12,548 nucleotides of DNA, from contig JAJTHC010000152.1 of NCBI GenBank assembly GCA_021299615.1, forward strand, positions 1 to 12,548. The letters run 5' to 3'. This document shows positions 6,593-12,449 of this stretch, one piece after another. The DNA comes from Vampirovibrionales bacterium (GTDB lineage Bacteria > Cyanobacteriota > Vampirovibrionia > Vampirovibrionales > JAJTHC01). A program made the position numbers and the translations under genes. Every line of letters begins with the position of its first letter. Positions within the stretch are counted from its first letter, which is position 1. Below the pieces are notes generated by a model that was not told the origin of the DNA, did not search any database, and worked only from the letters and a program-made list of their open reading frames with translations.

Positions 6593-6888
6593 TTATAGCC
6601 AAGTTTAGAGTTTTCTGAACAGTAGGCTAGACAAAGAGCCTAGATTATTTTGTGAGGGCGTGTAGACAAACCTACATAAAGAGCAAAATAATCGTAGCGA
6701 CAAAGTCTAGACACTGTAAAGGAAATTAGGTAGTGTCGACATTTAGTTATGAAAGGAGGAATTTCAAGGAAAAACAAACGGCTTTTGAGGCGTGTACACA
6801 GACGTACATAACGAAAAAACGGCTTGTTTTGACACAGAAAGTACCCTTTATGGGCTGAATATCGACACTACTATAAACTTGGCTATAA
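6593..6888. repeat. Snap-back MITE-like element C (151 bp), interrupted by element B
   Basis: The outer ends are a perfect 15-bp inverted repeat, TTATAGCCAAGTTTA (6593-6607) with its complement at 6874-6888. If element B and one TA are removed, the arms extend to at least 31 positions with 26 matches and then continue (CTAGAC, GATTATTTTG) nearly to the centre. The restored 151-bp element is therefore almost one long hairpin. The innermost arms GATTATTTTG (6643-6652) and CAAAATAATC (6684-6693) are perfect. The apex holds a second stem-loop, GTGTAG-acaaac-CTACAT (6660-6677). A small side hairpin, TAGGCT/AGCCTA, sits at 6623-6642. No coding sequence is seen. A nearby direct repeat, AGCCAAGTT, precedes and overlaps the left end (6587-6606). 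Confidence 0.75.
6729..6871. repeat. MITE-like element B (143 bp), nested in element C
   Basis: The ends form a 13/14 inverted repeat, GTAGTGTCGACATT on the left against GTAGTGTCGATATT on the right (reverse complement). The element is flanked by TA on both sides (6727-6728 and 6872-6873), consistent with a TA target duplication. There is one extra G at the left end. It contains the 69-bp core (6763-6831) shared in inverted orientation with element A. The core folds into a hairpin with apex GTGTAC-acagac-GTACAT (6792-6809). Only a 20-codon basic reading frame occurs inside, with no support as a gene. Confidence 0.75.
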
Positions 6889-6918
6889 ATCCTTGACACC
6901 CCCTTCTAAATAGACACC

Positions 6919-6946
6919 TTGACCTGCCTCCTTGATACGATAGAAT
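6919..6946 (+). promoter_or_regulatory. Promoter of tRNA-Pro
   Basis: A -35 TTGACC (6919-6924) and a -10 TAGAAT (6941-6946) are 16 bp apart. The start is predicted near 6953, about 25 bases before the tRNA. It lies just outside the right end of element C. Confidence 0.7.
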
Positions 6947-6977
6947 GAATATATTCACCGTTGTGAGACTAATAAAT

Positions 6978-7051
6978 CGGGCCGTGGCTCAGCTTGGTAG
7001 AGCGTTCCCTTGGGGTGGGAGAGGTCGCAGGTTCAAATCCTGTCGGTCCGA
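6978..7051 (+). tRNA. tRNA-Pro (anticodon GGG)
   Basis: The 74-base cloverleaf has acceptor CGGGCCG (6978-6984) paired with CGGTCCG (7044-7050), one G-T wobble, and discriminator A7051. The anticodon stem TTCCC/GGGAG closes loop TTGGGGT, so the anticodon is GGG, reading CCC/CCT. The D arm (GCTCAGCTTGGTAGAGC) and the T arm (GCAGGTTCAAATCCTGT) are normal. No CCA is encoded. An overlapping 80-codon reading frame is not a gene. The T-run after the end has no stem, so no clear terminator is seen before the next gene. Confidence 0.97.
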
Positions 7052-7087
7052 TATTTTTTATTGGCTAGGCATTGCTTGCAAAAGCTA

Positions 7088-7137
7088 TGCTAAAATAAGA
7101 CTATCCCTTTTATTAAGAGAGAAAGAAATAGTCTTAT
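7088..7137 (+). promoter_or_regulatory. Extended -10 promoter and dyad at the aminopeptidase start
   Basis: An extended -10, TGC-TAAAAT (7088-7096), has no good -35 and predicts a start near 7103. A perfect 10-bp inverted repeat overlaps this region: ATAAGACTAT (7095-7104) and ATAGTCTTAT (7128-7137). The second arm includes the first two bases of the ATG, and the arm centres are 33 bp apart. It could be a repressor-type operator. If transcription reads through from the tRNA, it could instead be an mRNA hairpin hiding the start. The ribosome site is only a purine run (7115-7127). Confidence 0.5.
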
Positions 7138-8968
7138 GCCTGATTCCCCCTATATCCAACGCATCGAAGCTTTGCAAGCTGTTTTAAAGCAAAACCAGTG
7201 GGATGCCTTCTTGCTACCCCACAACGACGTACATCTCAACGAATATCTGCCTGAACACGCCAAGTTGCGTGATTTTCTCATCGGTTTTACAGGTTCAGCG
7301 GGCGATGCTCTCGTGTTTCAGGACAGCGTCTGTCTTTTTGCCGACGGGCGTTATTATGAACAGGCGGATGCTGAAGTGCCGTTGAGCCATGTCAATGTCT
7401 CGAAATTGGGGCTTGAAGGCAATCCTAGCTTGAAAGAACTCTTGATGATTTTACCCCAAGGTGGGGTCGTGGCGTATGACGCCCAAACCGTTACGGTGTC
7501 TACATTGGCAGGGCTTCAAAAAGCCACGGCGTCTTTAGCACTGCGTTTTGTAGCGGTGGATGAAAATCCGATTAGCTCCCTGTTCCCTCCGACGCTATCC
7601 ACAGATTCGCTTCCTGCTTGGCAAGCCGTAGACGCCAGCGTGCATGGGCGTTCCACCAGCGACAAGCTCGCTTGGCTGCGAAAGGCGTTAAAAGACGCCT
7701 CCTGTGACGGTATCATCGTCAGCAAGCTCGACGATATTGCGTGGTTCACCAATACCCGAGGGCGAGACATTCCCTATAACCCTGTCTTTCATGCGTTTCT
7801 GTGGATCGATGCCAGCCAAGCCCTGCTCTTTGCGGATGCCCCTGATGCGAGTCCTTCCACCCAAAAGGCCCTCACAGTTCTTGAAGAAAACGGCATCACG
7901 CTGAAGCCTTATGTATCGATTTGGCAGGATTTACCTAAACTTGCTCAGCATAAAACCGTGTACTGGACGCCTTCCGCTCATAGTCAAGCAATCCTCAATG
8001 TATTGTCTCAAGAAGGCATTCGCCTAAAAGATGGGCATAATCTGCTTCAACATGAAAAATCGGTGAAAACCCCTGAAGAATTGGCAGGCATGCAAGAAGC
8101 CAACTTGCGTTCTTCGGTGGCGGTTATTCGTACCTTGGCGTGGTTGGATGCTCAAGCCGACGCAGGCAAACCCGTTTCTGAACTGGATTTGGCTCACACG
8201 ATTGAAGGCTTTTACAAAGCCGAAGGAGCCGTGGATTTAAGCTTTAACACCATTGCAGGCATCGCAAGCAATAGTGCGGTGATTCACTACGGCACGCCAT
8301 CGAAAGATGTGCAAGCGTCCGCAGGGGACTGGATTTTACTCGATTCAGGTGCTCAATATCCCTTTGGCACCACCGATATTACTCGCACGACGACCTTTGC
8401 TCAAACGGCACCCACCCAAGCCCATAAAGATGCTTATACCCATGTGCTAAAGTCCCATATGGCAGGGGCATCGGCGGTTTTTCCAAAAGGCACGAGTGGT
8501 GCTCAGATCGACGGGATTTGTCGCCAACCGTTGTGGCAGGCGGGCTATGATTATGGTCACGGCACGGGTCACGGCGTGGGATGCTTCCTTAACGTGCATG
8601 AAGGCCCCAACGGCATTTCAAAGGCGTATACGGAAGCCATGATGCTTCATACCGTTAATAGCATCGAACCTGGGTACTACGTGCCGAATTGGGGGGGGAT
8701 TCGTTTAGAAAACCTCGCTGTTGTGGCGGAAGCCAGTGTTTCCTTGCAAGCAGGGACGCCTCCAGGGGTGTGGTATGGCTTTGAGCTGTTGAATTGGATC
8801 CCCTTTGCGACACATTTGATTGAAGAAAGCTTGCTTTCTTCGGCGGAAAAAAGCTGGTTGGCGTGGTATCACGCCACGAGTCTGGAAAAAATAACCCCTC
8901 GTTTGGCAGGCAAGGATGAATCTGCGTTAGCGTGGTTGCATCGTGTTCTTCTTAATACCCTCTCCTGA
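7136..8968 (+). CDS. Xaa-Pro aminopeptidase, three-domain M24B type
   Basis: Cytoplasmic dinuclear-metal peptidase expected to remove N-terminal residues preceding proline. The 610 residues show the long three-domain build of eukaryote-like aminopeptidase P (XPNPEP1 type). There are two creatinase-like N-terminal domains (about 5-150 with FTGSAGDALV and FADGRYYEQA, and about 170-310 with DDIAWFTNTRG), then an M24 catalytic domain from about 315 and a C-terminal extension. The metal ligands are all present: Asp403, Asp414, His479 (GTGHGVG), Glu511 (SIEPGYY) and Glu525 (GIRLENL). His384 and His488 match the catalytic histidines. No signal peptide is seen. The G8 run at 8691-8698 encodes the conserved WGGIR. 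The last codons and stop lie inside a repeat element. Confidence 0.95.
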   Translation: MPDSPYIQRIEALQAVLKQNQWDAFLLPHNDVHLNEYLPEHAKLRDFLIGFTGSAGDALVFQDSVCLFADGRYYEQADAEVPLSHVNVSKLGLEGNPSLKELLMILPQGGVVAYDAQTVTVSTLAGLQKATASLALRFVAVDENPISSLFPPTLSTDSLPAWQAVDASVHGRSTSDKLAWLRKALKDASCDGIIVSKLDDIAWFTNTRGRDIPYNPVFHAFLWIDASQALLFADAPDASPSTQKALTVLEENGITLKPYVSIWQDLPKLAQHKTVYWTPSAHSQAILNVLSQEGIRLKDGHNLLQHEKSVKTPEELAGMQEANLRSSVAVIRTLAWLDAQADAGKPVSELDLAHTIEGFYKAEGAVDLSFNTIAGIASNSAVIHYGTPSKDVQASAGDWILLDSGAQYPFGTTDITRTTTFAQTAPTQAHKDAYTHVLKSHMAGASAVFPKGTSGAQIDGICRQPLWQAGYDYGHGTGHGVGCFLNVHEGPNGISKAYTEAMMLHTVNSIEPGYYVPNWGGIRLENLAVVAEASVSLQAGTPPGVWYGFELLNWIPFATHLIEESLLSSAEKSWLAWYHATSLEKITPRLAGKDESALAWLHRVLLNTLS

Positions 8969-9132
8969 TTTTAGGAGAGGGAAGAGAACGTCGCTAGACG
9001 TTCGAGGGTGAGGTTAAACTTTAGACTCCGTTTGTGGGTTTAACCGCCCCCTAACCTGTCGAAGCTTCCTAAAGGTGAAGATTCACTTCGTGAATGAGAA
9101 ATATTTTTTCCCTCCTAAAATTAGGAGGGGGG
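8958..9132. repeat. Hairpin-rich repeat element D, overlapping the aminopeptidase 3' end
   Basis: The left end is a 9-bp hairpin, CCCTCTCCT (8958-8966) and AGGAGAGGG (8973-8981). The right end is the related CCCTCCT...AGGAGGG (9110-9129). Read as reverse complements, the two ends match over about 22 bases with small gaps. Between them are GAACGTC-gcta-GACGTTC (8986-9003), a central pair GGTTAAAC/GTTTAACC (9012-9045) and ATTCAC-ttc-GTGAAT. The whole stretch can fold back on itself with side hairpins. No gene is inside. The T-run precedes rather than follows the right hairpin, so it is not a normal plus-strand terminator. Confidence 0.6.
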
Positions 9133-9184
9133 ACAAAATAATGAAGATAGTGGGTTTTATGCACTGTTTTAAGGGAGCTTGCTT

Positions 9185-9193
9185 TGCTATACT
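9185..9193 (+). promoter_or_regulatory. Extended -10 promoter for the small membrane protein
   Basis: TGC-TATACT (9185-9193) is a good extended -10, with no clear -35 at the right distance (TGTTTT). A start near 9200 gives an 80-base leader containing two GT-rich runs. Confidence 0.45.
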
Positions 9194-9279
9194 AGTTATG
9201 TGTGTGTGGATTTAAAATGGGTGTGTGTGCGACTTTCCAAATACTGAAAAAAAAGGAAAACAACGAAAGAAGTCAAAAT

Positions 9280-9561
9280 ATGAGCAATACAAACTTAGTG
9301 ACGACATTACTGGATTCGTCGCCTTGGCAACTGGGACTTTGGATGACCGCCTGTGGCGTGGGGGTTTTGTCGTGGCTGTTGACGCTGAAGGTCTTTGTGT
9401 CGTATGGGGAACACAATGAACTCAAAGCCTATGTGGCGGAACATTACATCAAACGCAGTGAAATCAAGACGCATTTGAACGATTTGCATCAACAATTACA
9501 GTCCATGCACCAGCAACTGAACCTGATGCAACAAGCCCTCTATCGTGCCTTGAATAAGTAG
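9280..9561 (+). CDS. Small membrane protein with one helix and a C-terminal coiled coil
   Basis: Not recognised as a named family. From the chosen ATG (MSNTNLVTTL) it has 93 residues. One hydrophobic segment spans about residues 17-40 (WQLGLWMTACGVGVLSWLLT...). A charged linker (GEHNELKAYVAEHYIKRSEIKTHL) follows, then a Gln/Leu/His heptad-like stretch from about 66 to 93 (LHQQLQSMHQQLNLMQQAL) that should form a coiled coil. The layout resembles small proteins found near phage holin genes, but no other phage gene is nearby, so this is only a resemblance. An upstream ATG at 9202 would add 26 residues with no ribosome site; AGAAG lies just before 9280. Confidence 0.7.
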   Translation: MSNTNLVTTLLDSSPWQLGLWMTACGVGVLSWLLTLKVFVSYGEHNELKAYVAEHYIKRSEIKTHLNDLHQQLQSMHQQLNLMQQALYRALNK

Positions 9562-9678
9562 GGAGAGGGGTTACTCGTTCGTAATGACGGTATATTTTAG
9601 GGCGGATTCATTAACAAGTGACGCAGGGGGTGGCGGTTAAGTGGCTATAAATTTAATCCCCTTTCAGAGATCTTCGGC

Positions 9679-9684
9679 TATAAT
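9679..9684 (+). promoter_or_regulatory. Probable -10 for the M14 peptidase gene
   Basis: A perfect TATAAT lies 30 bases before the ATG at 9714 and after the preceding gene's stop. No convincing -35 is seen. A second TATAAA at 9646-9651 is an alternative. Confidence 0.4.
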
Positions 9685-9713
9685 AAGAAGAGAAGGAAGG
9701 AGCAAGGTCACTC

Positions 9714-10421
9714 ATGCGTAAATACCACCAGCATTTTTGTATCGGGCAATCGGTGCAAGGTTTACGTTTGGACTTCCACTGCTTCGACGTACAAGACATC
9801 CCCCCCCTCGCCAAACGAGAAGACATTCCCCCCCTAGATGTCTTGTTTCTAGGGGCGTTTCATGGGGATGAGCCTGAATCGGCGGAACTCTGCTTTCGAC
9901 TCCTGCACGACCTGCATCACGATGCCACGTTGGGTGAAGGCTTACGTTTAGGCGTGGTACCCATCGTCAACCCTGACGGTTTACTGCTTAAAACCCGAAA
10001 AAACCAGCGAAACGTGGATTTGAACCGCAATTTTGAAACCCAAAACTGGGAAGCCTCGTCGCCTGAAGAGCCTTATCACGGTGGCGTACTGCCTTTCAGT
10101 GAGCCTGAAAGCCGTTGCATCGCTCAATTGGTGAACCAAACGGCTCCTAAGCTGATTTTAAGCTACCACACGCCGTACCGCCTCATCAATTACGACGGAC
10201 CTTTGCCTCAAACGGAAGAACTGGCGACACGTTACGCTCACGCCTGCGATTACCCTGCGGAAGCGAGCATTGGCTACCCCACACCGGGATCCTTTGGCAA
10301 CTGGGCAGGGGTGGAACGAGGCATTCCTGTGTTGACGGTGGAATTGCCTGAAGGCGAGCGAATGAACGATTTGTGGGCGGTGCATCGTGGGGCGATAGAA
10401 GTCGTGTTAGCGAGGCTTTAA
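9714..10421 (+). CDS. M14-family zinc carboxypeptidase, MpaA/DUF2817-like
   Basis: Likely a zinc metallo-carboxypeptidase; by resemblance to MpaA it may cleave a murein-derived peptide (L-Ala-D-Glu-meso-DAP type), but the substrate is inferred. The 235-residue protein is the length of MpaA-like enzymes. The zinc ligands are His50 and Glu53 in AFHGDEPES and His152 in SYHT. The substrate-binding block NQRNVDLNRNF (97-107) follows NPDG (86-89), and the catalytic Glu210 is in LTVELPEG. No signal peptide is seen, so it is probably cytoplasmic, as MpaA is. The ATG follows an AAGGAAGGAGCAAGG stretch. A DIPPL block is repeated at residues 28-41, over C8 and C7 tracts. Its stop shares the palindrome TTAA with the convergent gene. 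Confidence 0.88.
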   Translation: MRKYHQHFCIGQSVQGLRLDFHCFDVQDIPPLAKREDIPPLDVLFLGAFHGDEPESAELCFRLLHDLHHDATLGEGLRLGVVPIVNPDGLLLKTRKNQRNVDLNRNFETQNWEASSPEEPYHGGVLPFSEPESRCIAQLVNQTAPKLILSYHTPYRLINYDGPLPQTEELATRYAHACDYPAEASIGYPTPGSFGNWAGVERGIPVLTVELPEGERMNDLWAVHRGAIEVVLARL

Positions 10422-11308
10422 AGATTGTAGAGTTTAATGGTTTTAACAAAGCGTCGCATGGCACGCCCCACCGCATGAGATTCTATCTCAAGGAGATTGT
10501 TATGATAGGCTTCGAGTGTAGTTGTGTCATAACTTTTATGTGCTTTAAGGTATTCTTCGGCTTTTTGATAGCGTGGAGTTCCTTTTTGAATAGAGGGTTT
10601 TCTTACATTCCCGTAAATATCAGAAAAGCTCGCTTCCAGTTCTCTACATAATTCCGCTTCAATTTCCTTGTAATTCTTAACCCCTTTAGGGAATTTCTTT
10701 TTAAGACAGTCTTTTACATACTCACCCAAAAAACCTGCCTGTAATAGTTCTCTATTTTGTCTAACATGATTGAGTTCATGGGCAATACTATCTAGTATTT
10801 GATGTCTCAAAACATCTTCTGCAATACTAACAGAAACCCATGAAGCTCTTCCTCCAACTTTAGTGTTGTTTTCCATACCTTTCTCTGTTTTAATAATTTT
10901 AAGTGGGATTTTAACGTCTTCTAAACCCATATCCATTTTAATTTGTTGATATGCCCTTTCAATAAAGGTTTTTTGGTCTTCAATTTTCATTAAGTCTTGA
11001 TAGGTTGTGACCATCCCCTTGGTTTCTTCAGGCGTATAGCTTTTCCCAAAAATAGCTTCTAAGGTTTCGGGCAACTTTTCAATTTGTTTTGCCTTGTCTT
11101 TTCGAAACGCAACGACACCTATCCCCACTAAAAGCGTCGCCATACCCGCCAACGCCCAAGGAAGTGAAAAAGACGGCTCGTTTTTCTTCGTCTGTGCAGG
11201 TTGACGAGCAACAGTCGGCATGGGTGAACTTTGTCGATTGGGTACAGGAACCACTTGAGTGGGTTGAATACTTTTGTAATTGTAAGGATTCGACGGGTTA
11301 ATGCTCAT
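10418..11308 (-). CDS. Membrane-anchored putative zinc metallopeptidase with HELNH motif
   Basis: Not recognised as a named family. From the MSINPSNP start it has 296 residues. The N-terminal tail is rich in Pro, Gln and Ser (about 1-48), followed by one membrane helix (about 50-68, PWALAGMATLLVGIGVVAF), a basic stop-transfer and a soluble domain. His177-Glu178-Leu-Asn-His181 within SIAHELNHVRQN is a zincin HExxH motif. Glu274 or Glu276 in NLLEIESHAVGRA is a plausible third ligand in the gluzincin style. No second helix is seen. Either terminus could face out; the basic residues after the helix suggest a cytoplasmic C-terminal domain. An ATG at 11326 is an alternative start without a ribosome site. 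The gene is visibly more AT-rich than its neighbours. Confidence 0.8.
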   Translation of the reverse strand: MSINPSNPYNYKSIQPTQVVPVPNRQSSPMPTVARQPAQTKKNEPSFSLPWALAGMATLLVGIGVVAFRKDKAKQIEKLPETLEAIFGKSYTPEETKGMVTTYQDLMKIEDQKTFIERAYQQIKMDMGLEDVKIPLKIIKTEKGMENNTKVGGRASWVSVSIAEDVLRHQILDSIAHELNHVRQNRELLQAGFLGEYVKDCLKKKFPKGVKNYKEIEAELCRELEASFSDIYGNVRKPSIQKGTPRYQKAEEYLKAHKSYDTTTLEAYHNNLLEIESHAVGRAMRRFVKTIKLYNL

Positions 11309-11344
11309 CGCCTTGCCACTTTTCATTTTGTTTTCTATGATGAT

Positions 11345-11383
11345 ACTATAAGCATAAAAACCAGCACATGCTAAAATTGTGCT
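11345..11383. promoter_or_regulatory. Overlapping divergent promoters with a dyad
   Basis: Plus strand: an extended -10, TGC-TAAAAT (11369-11377), lies 28 bases before the dehydratase ATG. It is framed exactly by the inverted arms AGCACA (11363-11368) and TGTGCT (11378-11383). Minus strand: -10 TATAGT (11350-11345) and a possible -35 TTAGCA (11374-11369), 18 bp apart, would drive the HELNH gene. The plus -10 and minus -35 share the same bases, so a protein bound at the dyad could affect both genes. The roles are inferred from position. Confidence 0.45.
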
Positions 11384-11404
11384 TTAGCTAAAAGGAGGCA
11401 TCAC

Positions 11405-11713
11405 ATGATTGTTCACGAACTCGAATTGGCGGTGGAATCCCTAGACGGTTGGCAATTGGTGAAAACGCCAGCGTCTTCCATTGAAAAGTCGTTTCAATTC
11501 CCCGATTTCAAGCACGCTTGGGCGTTTATGAGCTATGTCGCCTTGCACGCTGAAGCGATGAATCATCACCCAAATTGGTCGAATGTCTACAACACGGTAA
11601 ACATTCAACTCAGCACGCACGATGCAGGGGGCTTGTCTGCCAAAGACATCACCCTTGCACAAGAAATTGATCGTTACTTTATCGATGCCAACAAATCTCG
11701 AACAGGCGTATAA
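11405..11713 (+). CDS. Pterin-4a-carbinolamine dehydratase
   Basis: Dehydrates 4a-hydroxytetrahydrobiopterin so that the pterin cofactor of aromatic amino acid hydroxylases can be recycled. Many bacteria carry it without an obvious hydroxylase nearby, as here. The 102-residue protein is standard length. The active-site block EAMNHHPNWSNVYNTVNIQL, with His54, His55 and Pro56, is followed by STHDAGGLSAKD, with His72 and Asp81. The ATG has a near-ideal AAGGAGG six bases upstream (11392-11398), which fixes the start and suggests strong translation. Its last 40 bases overlap the end of the convergent TPR gene. Confidence 0.94.
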   Translation: MIVHELELAVESLDGWQLVKTPASSIEKSFQFPDFKHAWAFMSYVALHAEAMNHHPNWSNVYNTVNIQLSTHDAGGLSAKDITLAQEIDRYFIDANKSRTGV

Positions 11714-12426
11714 TCGGCGTTTATTGCAATAGCTTGGCGTAACATCAGCTTCGCCTTTTGCCGTTGTTGCATTTGAAGATACAACTGTGCCAAGTGAAAA
11801 TAATTTTCAGGATCCAGCGGATTTTTTTCAAGGCTACGCTGTAGTAATAAATACGCTTGTTGCAACAGTCCACTATAGGTAAACACACGCCCCACCAGCT
11901 TAAACACTTCAGGATTCAACAAAGAAAAGCTATTGAGGTAACCCATCATGTGTTCTAGGCAATCCAACGCCTTAAAGCGAAACATCATGAGCAAGTCGCC
12001 TTCAAGACGGTTACGCAGGTGCAGAAAACTGGGCCAAACATCCAGCTGATTCGTACAAGTGCGAAACACGACTTCTGCCCAATACGCTTGATGCTTGGGT
12101 GTTAAGCCGTCTAACATTTCTCGTGCCAGTGGGTACTGCCTCATACAAATAAAGCCTAAGCTCGCTTGTTCAAAACGTCCATATCGCTTCCATAAAAGCG
12201 TCGCTTCTTTGAGCTGCCCTGTTTCAAGATAAGCCTGGCTAGTTAGATCAATCAAGGCATTCTGAATGGGGATACTTTGATGAGAGACATCCACCAAAAA
12301 AGGATTTATCGGCAAAAGTTCCAGCGCTTGCTGAGCGTCTTTTTGAATGAAAAGGGCTTGACGAGCAGGCAATAAGGCATCCCAGTGCAATAAGGCGGAT
12401 TCCTTCATTGAAGCACTGGTGGTCAT
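11674..12426 (-). CDS. Tetratricopeptide-repeat protein
   Basis: A helical-repeat protein of about 250 residues, probably a protein-protein interaction scaffold; the partner is unknown. The clearest repeats are at the C-terminus: FKLVGRVFTYSGLLQQAYLL, then PENYFHLAQLYLQMQQRQKA, each with TPR spacing of small and large hydrophobic residues. Earlier units near LIDLTSQAYLETGQLKEA and FICMRQYPLAREML are weaker. No signal peptide or membrane segment is seen. The start chosen (MTTSASMKES) lies ten bases after TAAGGGG. The alternative ATG at 12450 overlaps the upstream stop as TAATG and would imply translational coupling, so both remain open. The 3' end overlaps the dehydratase gene tail-to-tail. 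Confidence 0.82.
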   Translation of the reverse strand: MTTSASMKESALLHWDALLPARQALFIQKDAQQALELLPINPFLVDVSHQSIPIQNALIDLTSQAYLETGQLKEATLLWKRYGRFEQASLGFICMRQYPLAREMLDGLTPKHQAYWAEVVFRTCTNQLDVWPSFLHLRNRLEGDLLMMFRFKALDCLEHMMGYLNSFSLLNPEVFKLVGRVFTYSGLLQQAYLLLQRSLEKNPLDPENYFHLAQLYLQMQQRQKAKLMLRQAIAINADYTPVRDLLASIK

Positions 12427-12449
12427 ACTATTCGCACCCCTTACAAGCA

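Noticed and set aside
6749..6811. 20-codon basic reading frame (MKGGISRKNKRLL...) inside element B
   Set aside because: It has no ribosome site at useful spacing, it lies in a hairpin-forming repeat, and the copy in element A lacks the start and the stop. Treated as a by-product of the repeat.
6095..6888. CRISPR array
   Set aside because: The repeats are few, inverted rather than direct, irregularly spaced and bounded by terminal inverted repeats; no cas genes are present.
6945..7187. 80-codon plus-strand reading frame
   Set aside because: It runs through the whole tRNA-Pro gene and into the aminopeptidase start; its sequence is explained by those features.
7516..7770. 84-codon minus-strand frame in the aminopeptidase gene
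   Set aside because: Antisense shadow; the plus-strand protein carries complete catalytic motifs.
9110..9129. Right hairpin of element D as an intrinsic terminator for the aminopeptidase
   Set aside because: The T-run lies before the hairpin on the plus strand and becomes an A-run after it on the minus strand, so neither direction fits.
9280..9561. Prophage fragment based on the small holin-neighbour-like protein
   Set aside because: No integrase, capsid, lysis or other phage gene occurs nearby; one short helix plus coiled coil is not enough.
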